Assembly: GCF_905475345.1 (NCBI RefSeq)
Contig: NC_066604.1
Coordinates: 124,001-188,000 of the forward strand
Source: Vespula vulgaris
Taxonomy: Eukaryota > Arthropoda > Insecta > Hymenoptera > Vespidae
DNA: 64,000 bases
Reading direction: 5' to 3'
Shown: positions 51,997 to 63,699 of the stretch, in pieces
Layout: the number at the start of each line of letters is the position of its first letter
Numbering within the stretch: position 1 is the stretch's first letter
Notes under the pieces: generated by a model
Seen by the model: only the letters and a program-made list of their open reading frames with translations
Told to the model about the DNA's origin: nothing
The model's database searches: none
Translations under genes and position numbers: made by a program

Positions 51997-52096
51997 GTGC
52001 CACGCACGTCAAGATGTTCTTATCTTAAAATTGTCGACGATTTGTTATATAGGTCCAATAGCAATTGTCACAGAAATAAAAAAGACGTACGTGGCA
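51997..52096. repeat. GC-rich 14-bp inverted repeat pair, 100 bp apart
   Basis: 'gtgccacgcacgtc' (51997-52010) and 'gacgtacgtggcac' (52083-52096) are reverse complements with one mismatch, enclosing 72 bases. The arms stand out as GC-rich in AT-rich DNA, directly next to repeat B copy 3. Confidence 0.7.
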
Positions 52097-52099
52097 CGT

Positions 52100-52925
52100 C
52101 GACTTAGATTATTCGCAGTATAAAGACAAGAAAGATATATATTTTATGTCCACAAAATAAGAAAAATGATGGAAGTGAAAAAGAAGAGATGGAAAAATAA
52201 TAACAGTCTTTTTACAAAGTCCAATATCATTTTGTAATATAATGATGGCATGGGTGGGATGGATCTACAAAATAGTTACTTATCTTCTTTCTCACTAATG
52301 ACAAAATATGTAAAAAGTTATAAAAAAAATCTTTTGTTATTTAGTGGATATTACACTTTTTAATACTTATGTTTTATTTTGCAAAAAAGTAGATGTACTA
52401 AAAAGTCTTGCACTAGTAGTAGATGTACTATTCATTTTCGAAGTTTCAGTTAGATGTAGCAGAACAAATATTACAAAACATATGTATTCTTGATTATTGA
52501 AAACGTTAAAGGATGTCTGCTGATAATACGCCGCATCGTTTACAATCAAAGTAATGACATTTTCCAAAGAATATGTCGCCCATAAACGCTAAAAAAAATC
52601 CACAAAGAAGGTGTAGAGTGTGTGTAAAACATAAAAAACGCAGTAAAATTATGTGAGAATGCAAGAAATGCCTCGTGACATTACATATTCTAGATTGTTT
52701 TGAAATATACCTCATATTGTACAAAATTATTAATTAAAAAAAGTACTATTCACGTCTGTGTAAAATTCTTTGTATAAAATTCTATAGTCTTCTCATTTCA
52801 AATCACGCCTCATGGAGAGTTACAGTATAGCGTTCTGACACGCGCATTTGTGAAATAATTGTCAGCGCAAGTGATTAATCTACCAGTGTTACTTCTCGAA
52901 TATTTGAAAAAGCTCTATATTTATG
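52100..52925. other. AT-rich spacer, no gene seen
   Basis: No recognisable coding or RNA feature was found. Confidence 0.45.
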
Positions 52926-52929
52926 AATA

Positions 52930-53040
52930 AACTATTCTCGAAAAAACACCATTTTTAATACGATTTTTTCCAAGAAAATAAAACTTTTTCAAAAATTCGA
53001 GAAATAGATGCGGTAGATCAAAATTAGATTTTTTTGCTAC
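52930..53040 (+). repeat. Left half of a repeat B copy (candidate)
   Basis: 'ctattctcgaaaaaacacca', 'aaaactttttcaaaaattc' and 'gcggtagatc' line up with the upstream half of repeat B copy 1 (24080-24160). The matching right half lies 550 bp further on at 53592. Confidence 0.4.
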
Positions 53041-53425
53041 AGCAGTTTAATTAGAAGTTTTTGCTCCGCCATAGTGCTGTCACTGAATTGGACCCAGCAC
53101 CGAAAGTGTACATATTGCGCGTGGAGAGTTTATCTTGGAAGAAAAGGGACTTATCTTTAAAACAATATACTTATAATTTTTACATAAAAAATATAAACTT
53201 ATTTAATGGGTATAAAGAATTTGATTAACAATTGAAAATAGTGAAAGAATAATATATAGTGATTAATAATTTAATTCAGTATGATATGTTTTTCTCTATT
53301 TTGGTCAATTGTCTATTCCTTTATGGTACCTAATAATATTGAAAAAAATGGAGGTAGAACAAATATGATTCGAATTGTGTGCTTAACCATAAGAGGCGTT
53401 GTTATTCAAAAACCAAGTCGTGAAT

Positions 53426-53595
53426 GTTGCCGGCTTTCGTCGACGTATGTCTCTGTGAATCAGAACGAATATGCCGGATATATCTGACGTCGTCCTTGTG
53501 GATCACTACGCATATGCCGGATATATCCAGCATTTGTTTCTATGGGTCCGATCGTGTATGCCGAATATATCCGACGTTAGGAGCGAAAGGGTTAA
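53426..53595 (+). mobile_element. piggyBac-type element end with subterminal tandem repeats
   Basis: Three clear copies, plus one degenerate, of a 43/44-bp unit carry 'tatgccggatatatccgacg'-like motifs starting at 53426 (degenerate), 53470, 53513 and 53557. The array ends 'gagcgaaaggg' and then TTAA (53592-53595). Read from the other strand this is TTAA-CCCTTTCGCTC, matching the TTAA target and C-rich terminus of piggyBac elements. The opposite end was not located. It may be a non-autonomous element. Confidence 0.5.
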
Positions 53596-53675
53596 AGCTT
53601 CGCCTTTAAAATGAGACCCTGTTCATCAAAATCAGTCAAGAATTACGCCTATTCTTATTGCTGGCGTAAACCATT
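53592..53675 (+). repeat. Dispersed repeat B, copy 4 (right half)
   Basis: It starts at the TTAA and reads 'gcttcgcctttaaaatgaga', 'ttcatcaaaatcagtcaaga' and 'attacgcctattctta', matching copies 1 and 3 from their central TTAA onwards. Confidence 0.7.
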
Positions 53676-54050
53676 ATAAAACCAAGGGTGATAAACAAGC
53701 TTAATTAAAACTAAGAAAAGAGATTATCGTACAGGGTCATATATGAGCCTCTTAGCTGACAAAATTACGAAAAATGGAGTATTTACAGAAATAGTAACTA
53801 TTAAGAATACTTCTTTTATTCAACATTTGGGAAGACTTGTGTATACTTCATTTTATGTTAATAAAAAATAAGAGTCAATTTTACATCATAAATAAACTCA
53901 CTGTAAAAATATCTTAGATAATGGAGTAAGTTCAATCTCTTGGATGGTTAACGTAAAAAAAAAATGTAAATATGAATTAACTTTTAGAACTACTTAGTAT
54001 CTTATTAACCTTCGAATCAGTAACATTGTGTTATATTATATTCACTCGAA
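53676..54050. other. AT-rich spacer, no gene seen
   Basis: No recognisable feature was found. Confidence 0.45.
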
Positions 54051-55165
54051 ATGAATAACGTTAACACAAAGAGAAAATCAAGAAAGAGTAAGAAATAGTG
54101 ATGGTTGGACTAGGAATGTTGCAAACCGACTTCGTAATTCGGGTGTAGAATACGTAAACCGAAACAATAATATAGTTCCTGCGAAAAAGTTTGAAAACAA
54201 AAACTATGAATGTCAGAAAATATGTATAGGTAAAGTTGATGAATCACTGTATAATTTTTGGAAAACAGGATCCTTTGAAGAACAAAGTGCATATCTTTGT
54301 GGATGAATATACAAAGTCTACCTATAAAAAAAAGACGACCACGAGATAAAAGTAGATGTATGAAAAGTAGCAGTAACGTATAATGTTTACCCAATATTGG
54401 TGGCTCTACCATTCTTGTATGTAAGAAGTATTTTTTACAAACTTTTAGTGTCGATGAGGGACGCATGAACAGGGCTATGAAAAAATATGCAGAAAATAAA
54501 TCTGCTGAAAGTGATGATAGAGGTAAAGCACCAAATCCGCGTAAACTCAGCGAAGATACTATTGTTTATATAAAGCATTTGTGATCGTATTCAAAGTATT
54601 CCTATTAATGTATCTCATCACATACGCGAACACAATCCAAACCGACATTATCTAAATGAAAATCTCAATATTCGGAAAATGTATATGTTGTATGAAGAAA
54701 AATGCTCTGAATTAAACATACTACCAGTAAAAGAGCAGATGTATCATCATATATTTAATACGCGTTTTAATCTTCATTTTAAAGTACCACGAAAAGATAC
54801 ATGCAAAAAATGTGATAAATATCAAATTAAACTAGATGCAGAAAATAGTGATCAAGAAGCTATTAAAAAATCTGAAGATGAACACAAGTTACATTTACGA
54901 AAAACAGATGTAGTACGTAATTCTATGAAAGAAGATACAGAAAATGCTAAGTGTCCGAATAATGTTTATATATGTAGTATCGATTTACAGAAAACATTAG
55001 CATTTCCAATATTAACACTTTCTGATGCGTATTATAAGAGAAATATACATTGTTATAATCTCGGTATTCACAACGTACGTGAAAATAAAGGAACTCTTAT
55101 GTTTGGGATGAAACATTAGCATCCAGAGAATCGCAAGAAATAACATCATGTTTTTTTTTCACTCC
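54051..55165 (+). pseudogene. Transposase-like gene relic (insect multicopy family, DUF7869-like)
   Basis: The start is set at the ATG at 54051 (MNNVNTKRK). The N-terminal piece reads NVANRLRNSGVEYVNRN, then VPAKKFENKNYECQKICIG and LYNFWKTGSFEEQSAYLCG. The 146-residue frame 54679-55119 reads through FNTRFNLHFKVPRKDTCKKC to DLQKTLAFPILTLSDAYYKR. The order and the TCxKCD motif match a large family of uncharacterised insect proteins that I recall as carrying DUF7869 and that look transposon-derived. Frameshifts lie near 54300-54620 and 55110, and the C-terminal nuclease-like half is missing. It is one of the better kept copies in the window. The family name is from memory and unverified. Confidence 0.6.
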
Positions 55166-55169
55166 GTTG

Positions 55170-55970
55170 TCGCCAATACGACATTTGAAATATGAACTTT
55201 AAATCTACTCTCGCGACATTGACTGTTTTGCTAACTTGATCACTTTCGTATAAACTAATATTTATGTGCTTCATAAATTCATACATCTTATATAAAAACG
55301 TGAAAAAGAACAAAAATGAAAATCCACGGTCACATTTACACAAGTACGTCAAGCAGATTAGTCGATCAACTAGTAGGTCTTTCGAGAAGAGCAACCAAGA
55401 TTTTCAACTTCGGCGTCTGAGACTAGACTTGATGAAAAGTTGCATATAATGCGAAAGGGAAAGAAATGAGATTGTCCTGTATGCTCCAAGACAGGAGAAA
55501 GGAAAAAGACATAAAACTAGTGAGTTTTCTGATGGTTGCCCCGTATGCATATGAGTGATTGTTTTCAAAAATATCACACTATGACAAATTGCAAAACATA
55601 AAATTTTCATTTTGTTGAAGATTTATAAACTTGAGTTTGTTTTATATAATGTAGTTTACACTAACCGTACCAAGCCTGGTCATTTGACTGATTCACGATT
55701 TCGTTATTATTATATTATTTATATTATTTTTTCCGTTTATAATCAACTATTTGTAAAGTTTTAGATTCTATTGTTAATCAATTTCTTATCTTTGGTTTTT
55801 TTTCTTTTATTTCTTTTGAGAAAAATTTGTCACCGCCTTTTCTTACCATGACCAGTAATTTGACTATACAAATTTTTTATCATTTTCTAAATTTTTCTAT
55901 TTGGGATCTTATCTTTGGACTTAAGTATCACAACTATAGATAGTTGCATACATCTTAACACAATTTTGCT
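55170..55970. other. No gene seen
   Basis: Frames on both strands (55146-55610) lack known motifs. The start of the region may hold further diverged sequence of the transposase-like relic. Confidence 0.4.
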
Positions 55971-55974
55971 TTAA

Positions 55975-56930
55975 TTTTACATGTATTAAACAGATTTATT
56001 GAGAATAATCAAAATATTTACAAGCCCGATACGAATCTGACTGTTGATGAGCACTTATTTCCTACAAAAATAAGATGTAAATTTACACGCTACAAAGTAT
56101 ATGTAAGTAAGCCTGATAGATAAATTTGGTATCAAGCATCGGATGTCAACAGTAAATACATTATAAAGAGTTTTTCATATTTGGGAAAAGAAAAATCTCG
56201 ACCGCTCGATAAATTTGTTGTCCTCAAACTAGTCGTATCATTTACTGAATGTTGGAGAAATATTACGACGGACAACTTTTTTACGAGCGCATCACTAGCG
56301 ACAAAATTATTGGCATAACGAACAACACTACTTGGTACTGCTCCGAGCAACAGAAGAAAATTGTCCAACTTGGCAAAATCAACAAAAAGCAAAATGGAAC
56401 GTTTCTCAATAGTACTTTATAAATCAAATAATTCTACTCTAACAATTTGTAAATCCAAACCAATTAAAAAAGTTATAATATTAAGTTCGAAGCATAAAAA
56501 TGTAAAAATCGATAAGAACAAAAAGCGAATAACTGAGACAGTTGCTATAGTAGTATTAGATGGATTACTGCAGTAGTATTGGGCTAAAACAAAATTCGGC
56601 GTCAATGTCACTGATCAGATGGCAAGAAAGTCAAATCAAAATCATATAGATGGCATGTGCAAATTTTTTTCTCAACATCCTTGATTTGGTTGATATCAAT
56701 GCATGGATACTTTATAAAGAAACCCCAATGGACAAAATATACCCAAACAACAATATCTATTGTTCTTCTCTTCTACAAATAGCTACAATATTTATCTCTT
56801 TTACAAATAGCAGAAGAGTTTGCCAAAAACCAAAATAACTAAATATTGTATCTGATCTGTAAAAAATATATTTGCGATAAATGTACGAAGGAGAATCCCA
56901 TCATCTGCAAAAATTGCATATTAAAAAATT
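55975..56930 (+). pseudogene. piggyBac transposase pseudogene, copy 3 (lineage 1)
   Basis: In order: TVDEHLFPTKIRCKFTRY near 56044 (first Asp kept), SDVNSKYIIKSFSYLGKEKS near 56140, TTDNFFTSASLATKLLA near 56273 (second Asp kept), the 71-residue open frame 56361-56576 with LYKSNNSTLTICKSK and IILSSKHKNVK, and FGVNVTDQMARKS near 56600, where the first Asp of the third motif is Asn. FFLNILDLVDINAWILYKET (about 56666) and a Cys-rich tail near 56860-56930 follow. Stops and frameshifts are present. It is closest in layout to copy 1. Confidence 0.85.
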
Positions 56931-57189
56931 AAAACCATCCTTTAGTTATTTCTAAGTAAAGTAAATACTTCCCCTATGATCTCCTCTTTATGTTATTTAT
57001 GATACATATAAAAATGAAAATATGAACGTTTATTATTTGAAAGTTACGTTGTAAACGTTACTTCTTACAATAAATTGACGATTCCAGGCGAAAAAACAAC
57101 ATTTATTACGTAAAATTTTTAGACCGGACAAATGACCGGTTATGGTAAGAATCGGTATATCGAAACGTCGATACAGTTAGTGTTAATGT

Positions 57190-58500
57190 ATAAATATTTA
57201 TATATATTAGTCTCGCAAAGAAGAGCAAACGATCCGTGATGAGACCCAAAACATTGTGCGTTATATCATAAAAAAGTGGGATGAAGAATCATGAAATACA
57301 TCAACTCCTTTATAACATTCAGCAGACCAATGTTCGTGCAGCTGACTATATTGGTTTATCCATTAAATCGATTAGTAGAATTCGGAAAAAAGGTTTCAAA
57401 TTTGCAGAAGAAGATAAAAATATAAAAGAAAATGGAAAAAATATTTCACTTTTTTGAAGAAGATAAAGTACAAGTAAAAAACAAGATATGTTATTTATGT
57501 TGTCTGCATCGAACAAAAAATTGTACCAAGTAGATTGAAGTTATTAGTAGCTATTCGGAAAAAAATATATTTTCCATGGAAACCACAGAGTTTTCAGAGA
57601 TTGTTGAGGAGTTGTTGAGGCGTTATAAGTGAAACAGTAATAACCGTATCTGTAAAATTTTAACTGAAAGGCCAAATATTTGTGTTTTCATAGTAAAAGA
57701 AATATATAAAAGCGATTGAATATTACGGATCCCAGAAGGAGGATATAATATGTATTGACGAGCAATACTCTATTTAGTTCAATCAAATGCGGTTTTAAAG
57801 TTCTTTATATATAATTGTTATATAATTGTTCACGTTAAAAGAAAAAATGGATTTGTGGAAGGAGACGAATTAATTTTTAAGGAAAATACTATGATTGGCG
57901 ACTACTATGGCCAGATGAATGCGGAGAAATCTGAAAAATAGATGTAAGAAAAATTAATCCTAAAAATTCTAGTTATTTCTATGATAGTGATGAATAATGT
58001 ACCGTCATTGACTGAAGTTAATAAATATATTATAAAGAAAGACACGATCAAGAAGATCTTACAAAATAAGGTCCCTCATATAGAAAATATAAAAAAATAC
58101 CAATTATTTCTCCTAATAAATCAAAATAAAAATCCTGAAAAAATATTTATAGCCGATGTAGCGGCTAATAAAAGCACATGATTATGACGTCTTAAGATTA
58201 TCTCTGTATATGTGTAAGATAAATCCCATTGAGTTGGTACGAAAAAAATGGGATGGGAAAAAATGTATTTTCACTTGAGAGAAGAAAATCTTTTCTACTT
58301 TAACATGTAATAAATTAACTGATAGATCAGTTAATGCAAATAAATCTATTATAGATTGATAGATGCAAAAATAGATAGCAACACATACAAAAGGTTCAGA
58401 AATCCTACTGGGAAAAAGGCAGATTAGTAGAGGATATATTAGAAATAGTACCATTATGAAATAATGATAGTGAGAATGACAATAAAATAATTCAAATAAC
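57190..58500 (+). pseudogene. Tc1/IS630-like transposase pseudogene
   Basis: An N-terminal helix-turn-helix-like block lies near 57330-57390 (AADYIGLSIKSISRIRKKG). The core reads GFVEGDELIFKENTMIGDYY and then GQMNA near 57849-57930, matching the GFV.GA.LIFK...GDYH.EMNA signature of a large insect IS630/Tc1-like family. The catalytic motif usually read VIDNAPYHN is VMNNVPS near 57983, losing Asp. The final motif, usually DLNPIEL, is KINPIEL near 58208, losing another Asp but keeping Glu. VPHIENIKKYQLFLLINQNK lies between them. The copy is frameshifted and inactive. Terminal repeats were not found. Confidence 0.75.
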
Positions 58501-58504
58501 AAGG

Positions 58505-59080
58505 ACACTATTTGTGAAAATTCTGACTGAAAAAATATTAACTTTAAAATTCATTTCAACATCGAGTTTATATTGGGAATAAAGAGAAGTATATATTTCA
58601 AAATATTTTTTCATTATGTTAAAAGCTAACTCTTTAAAACGATAGGAATAGAGAAAGCACAAAAGATAATAGATAACAGATAATACAAAAGGAACTGAAT
58701 GTATGATGCTTTTCGTCATGATGCTTTTCGTTTTACAAAACTTCATTTCAACTCACAATTTACTACAACAGTTTTGTCTCGCGAGTGATTCAAAAATGCC
58801 AATCAAGAAAGAAAATCTGACAAGAAGAAAAATCAAGAACAATCTATTGATATCAACACTATATCGTCCGTTGAGTCCATGTTGGTGTCACCAAGCTATT
58901 GTATAAACACCAATAACATATCGTTTGCGTTATGTACAATTCGCATCGATTAATCACAGGCTACAATACAGTCATACCAGAAGATTTTCTTGTTTCTAGC
59001 TATTTAATAAAATAAGATATTGTGTCCTTTGGTAAAAGAATAAAGTTATAGCAATTCTGAAGTGATCTAAAATCAAAAGC
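58505..59080. other. No firm gene
   Basis: A 67-codon frame at 58703-58906 may include the N-terminal end of the downstream piggyBac relic, but no motif confirms it. Confidence 0.35.
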
Positions 59081-59084
59081 TAAA

Positions 59085-60180
59085 TATGCAACGAAGAACG
59101 CGTACGAAGAATTCGACAAATCCTACTGTTGTCAAGTGACACAGAAAAATTGGTTGAAGTTACGATATAAAGTGGTCAGACTTTGAATTACCGAAAAACA
59201 ATAATGAGTTTGAAGGGTCTGGGACCAAATTTTGAAGAATCACCAGAAATATGAAAGATACAAAATGTGGAAGACTACAGATTTATTTATTCGAATCGAT
59301 TCGTTTAAATTTATTAGCATAGAAACGAACCGATATTACACACAAAATTCCGCTAGAAACAAATAATATAAAAAAATGCTAAATTTTTCAACGACATTGC
59401 GAACTTAAAAAGTGGTTTATATTATCGATTGATAAAAAAAACCGAGCATGGACAATTATTGGTCTATAAATTTCTAACTGGAAACTCCAATATTTTGTAA
59501 AACTATGAGTCATAATAGATATAGACAAATATCATTTTTACATTTTTCTGATAACAGCAGTATGGCCGACAATACCAATTGACTCTTTAAGGTACAATAC
59601 ATAATAGATTATTTCTAAAAGAAGTTTTGAGAAACCTTTAATTCTGGGCAAAATGTTTCCATCGACAAATATATGATATCATAGCGTGGACGACTAAATT
59701 TCAAAGTTTATAATCTTTCGCAAAGTATTAAATATCGTATCCTTATCCAAACATTATGTGATTCCACTAGAGGATGAGCTTCAAAATGTACTCAGATATT
59801 AGACAGAATTACTTAAAGAACACGGTGATAGTTTTTTTTACATTGGTATCACTTGTATATGAAAAATTATTACAACAATATCGACCTCGCGGAGAATTTA
59901 TTTGGGAAGAAAATCGGGATCTAAACCGAAAAGGTATCGCAAAATTAGGATTTTTGACTAAATTAAAGAATTTTTAACTGAATGTTTTTCAAATTGCATT
60001 TGAACGAAAAGAGGAAATACTGCAACGGTTATGGAAAACATCAAAAAATAAAAAGGTTACGAATGATCTCTACCATTTATAATGCCGTCTTAGCTGACAC
60101 TTTCAAAATATGTAGAAAAATCAATCACACAATCGAGAAACCGAAATGTATATTGAATTACGTTGAAACAAATACATGAA
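59085..60180 (+). pseudogene. piggyBac transposase pseudogene, PGBD4-like (lineage 2)
   Basis: This is a piggyBac-family transposase distinct from the three lineage 1 copies. In several frames it reads WSDFELPKNNNEFEG and GPNFEESP near 59170-59250, the block before the core. PSMDNYW lies near 59444, MSHNRYRQISFLHFSDNSS near 59508, and FNSGQNVSIDKYMIS then RGRLNFKVYN near 59640-59713. The last of these matches the first-Asp motif in its SIDE..M..RGRL form. YMKNYY near 59858 corresponds to the second-Asp motif (YMDNYYTS) with Asp changed to Lys. STIYNAVLADTFK and KPKCILNYVETNT near 60070-60177 lead to the third motif, which is lost at the end. Confidence 0.75.
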
Positions 60181-60199
60181 AAAAGTGGATCGAGATGAA

Positions 60200-60545
60200 A
60201 AAATTGGAGAAAGAAGGAAAAAGAAATATTAATATTTCAAGAAAAAACAAATAGAAGTTTACATATAAACTGTAAGTTCACAGAATTCATTTCTGGAATC
60301 TGTACATATTTCTAATCCCTATCCATTTCTTCTGTAAATAGAACGCAAATGCAAATAATGAAAAAAATTTTTTTCAATTGTCAGACCATCGAATAATAAA
60401 TATTGCATATATTTATAAACAGCACTCTTTCAATAGAAATGCGTGTTCCTTTTTTTTTTTGCATAGTGGCAGACATGTATCCAATTTCAAAATGCCTCAA
60501 TGGTTTTGTTAGCATTATAAAATTAAAGTCGAGTATGCAGTTTGA
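60200..60545 (+). repeat. Dispersed repeat A, copy 3
   Basis: It shares 'aatattaatatttcaagaaa', 'ttctgtaaatag', 'tcaattgtcag', 'cgaataataaatattgc', 'ataaacagcactctttcaat' and 'ttataaaattaaa' with copies at 3.4 and 32.4 kb. It begins directly after the lineage 2 piggyBac relic. Confidence 0.65.
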
Positions 60546-61875
60546 TTAGTGAAAATGAGATTGATAATACATAGGGAAAGAATTCAAATATCAAGGCCTA
60601 TATGGTATCCGGAATAATATTTAAGGTAGTGCAATTATAAGAACTTTGTGCCGTGATAATATTCCATGCTTCCTAAGTAATACATGGGTAAAATACCATG
60701 CTATTGTATCTGAATCTTTCAATCATACGGCGTATAGACCAATGTCAGAAGCTGCAAAGGAGGATTATTCATCGAAAAAGAAGTCGACTATGACGGTATT
60801 CTTTGCATCACCGTTATTGCGAATGGATCATAAGCCAAAAGATCGTACAAAACTCGTTATAATTTTATTAGTTATTGACCGTTACCATCATCGTCGGTTT
60901 TATAACGAGAAACACTTTATATATTGGTATTCGGAATAAATGTTGTACTTTCTGTAATCGAGTAAACCATGCACAAGTAGTTTTTCAAGATCATTAATAT
61001 TTTATTTATATAGACGACACAAATGGAAGCAGACGCGATAGTAAAGGGTTTTTTCTGTAATGTAAAAATCACCAATATCCAATAAACACAATTGATCGGT
61101 AATGGGGACCGTATCGTGCACCAGAAGATCACAAATGCATTGCCGTACAGGCCACAATTGTTAATTGACAAAATGGAATTTCGTAATCATATATTCCGTA
61201 ATTATAGTAGCCTTTTGCAAACTATTTGTTAAATAAATATTACGACAACTTCATCCAGTGAATATCTTACGACAGAATCTAAAAACCTTTGCGAACTGCT
61301 GTTGCTACAGCAATCAAACATCGTAAAAAGTAAAAAATCAATCTCTGGATAACAATGTGAAGAAATTGCAAAAGAATATTCACAATGGATGGTAATGTTT
61401 TTAACAGCTATGAAAAATGTAGAGATCCAGAATATTACTACAGTGATGAAGCAAAATCTGGTATTATTTATGAAATATCATCGGTAATATCTGGTGTTAT
61501 AATTAACGCGTCCTATTTTATATGGAATGTTGCTAGTAACGGAATTATATAATTCCTATTTCCAAATTTATAGGTGTCAAAAGTTTCCCTATGCGGATCA
61601 AATTCGATGCTAAGATGCTGTCATTAGCGAGAATTCCGGTAGTGCGCTGCATCGTAAAATAAATAATAAATTATTTTATAAATTAAGGTTTATCAAGTAA
61701 AGGTATTTAGAACTTTACTTTATTTAGAACTTAATATATAAATAAAAAAATCGAGTTCATCATTCTCAAAAAGGAAGAAACCCTCTGCATCCTGCAAACA
61801 AATTTCATGCACAAAATGTGGACGATGATTATGAGTCAGACACGGTTTATCCTCAGCCATATGATATTTGGGATG
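60546..61875 (+). other. Unrecognised ORF and flanks
   Basis: A 97-codon frame at 60646-60939 has balanced composition (NTWVKYHAIVSESF, then SEAAKEDYSSKKKS) but no motif I recognise. A second coding-like stretch at about 61430-61520 reads YYSDEAKSGIIYEISSVI. They may be relics of one transposon gene. No other feature is seen. Confidence 0.2.
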
Positions 61876-61879
61876 AGGA

Positions 61880-63095
61880 CCCAATATATGCTAAAAATCA
61901 ACTTGTGGATTTTTTTGAAAGATTGAAAAAAATCCTTTCAAAATCGAGTGCAAAACTTGTGGAAAAGTAACTTCCTTTAAATGGAGTAAACAATGTCGAA
62001 AACGACTAATTGCTTCAACCTTTGGAAAAATATGTAAAAGAATGCCACGCACTTTTTGTTCTAAATTACTAAGATAAATTCGATATCCCTGCTTCAAAAG
62101 AAATAATAATACCAGGTGAGAAGAATAATACTAGATAATATCAGATATATCAGAAATAATAATACCAAATAAAAAGAACCATCGACAATTAAACAATTCT
62201 ATACAGAACACGGACTCAACATTGAAAGTAATAGTCTGATTATTGATAAAAATCAACCATTCTTGGTAGCTTCTCCAAACAAGCTGTCGATACCCTCATT
62301 AAAGTGAAATACCCAACATCAGTGAAGTACACCAATGAAGGGAACGTAAAAAGATTACATTGCTACACCATCAAATGACATTCCAAACATAAAAGATTTT
62401 GATAAGTACATGTACCAAATGCAAAATGTTTCATACATCATGTAAAAACAATAGCGTTATGTTATTGTTTAGACACTATAAAAAATGATTGTCGATAAGA
62501 TCATCAGAAATGGCTGCTTTTGTATAGAAACAGTGGAAGAGTAGTTTATGATTTTTAATCCCGAGTGTCTTTTACCCGATTCGAAAATTGGTGCTATTTT
62601 AAAAGCAATTTTATTATTAAAAGCAAAACGTGCTTTTGATAACCAATCGTTAATTCCTAAATAATAAGATGCCCAAAAGTGAAAATAAACAAGCATAATT
62701 TTTTTGTACATAATGATATTGAGATTTGTATTAGTGGAGGTGAATTAGTGTGGGGAAAGCACAACTTGTTAGCGTTTATATTACAGGCTCGATATGAAGG
62801 ACAGTTGTAACGCTGATTATAGGTATCGATCTTAAAAACTATTTGGGCCAGTTCGTCGAACATCTGAAAAATTGTAATTCTTTAAAATATAAAAACTATC
62901 AGAAAGATACAATATGAAAAAGGCAATAAAAAAATTGACTTATTGCTACATTTGAACAAAAATTCAAACACGTCTGAACGCCTATTTTCCCTAATTGGAA
63001 ATATGTTAACTCCTAAGAGAAACAGATTGTCTACAAAAGAACTAAAAAACTTCATTTTTATAAAGTTATTGGATAATAATGATTGAGTTATATAT
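61880..63095 (+). pseudogene. hAT transposase pseudogene, copy 2
   Basis: It begins with a Cys-bearing stretch near 61940-62010 (KIECKTCGKVTSF, later KECHALF) that could be a decayed BED zinc finger. IIDKNQPFLVASPNKLS follows near 62239 and IKDFDKYM near 62392. The C-terminal dimerisation domain at about 62967-63060 is well kept and reads SERLFSLIGNMLTPKRNRLS and then LKNFIFIK. It is collinear with the copy at 4.4-6.2 kb but better preserved at the C-terminus. The catalytic core is shortened and full of stops. TIRs were not found. Confidence 0.75.
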
Positions 63096-63695
63096 AAATG
63101 AAGTTTATAATATTAATTTTCATCATTTTATTTGTGACCATTATTGTTTATACTGTAACATAAAAGTTTTTAATATAATTTCCTTCTTTTTGGAAAAGAA
63201 CAAATATTAACATATTGAATGTCGCGCTAATATTACGTAACTGAGCCAAAATGTCAACATGAATCTATTATAATGCGATATATATTATATTGAAATATTA
63301 TCTGTAACAGATAAGTTAAGGTGTACAATCATCTTTAATGAATTTATCTCATCGGTAGTCATCAGTGAAATCCAATTCTTCGATTATTCTTCTGCAATTA
63401 TCGCTTGTCTCAGCTTATTTATTCAAGTCAATAACTAACTATTATATTTCATTTGACGATTCATTTTTACCAAATACCTTTAGAAGATGTAGAGTATTAT
63501 CAGATAGTGAGGAAAGTTCCCCGAATAATTTAGCTAACATGATAAGAGCATCCTCAGTACATCACCGTCCAATTTAGTAAGATAGTGAAAGTGAATCAGA
63601 AGATGACAATGAAAATTATATACGAGAAAAGGAGTATGACATAAATTAATATATTACTCAAGACAATCGAGCCAAGATTATCTTTTGAAATTAAT
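63096..63695 (+). other. No firm gene; acidic N-terminal-like stretch
   Basis: The frame 63365-63577 ends in RRCRVLSDSEESSPNNLA, followed in frame by an acidic DSESESEDDNEN stretch to about 63620. Such acidic N-termini occur in piggyBac transposases, but no core follows, since mariner sequence starts by 63.7 kb. Confidence 0.25.
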
Positions 63696-63699
63696 ACGT

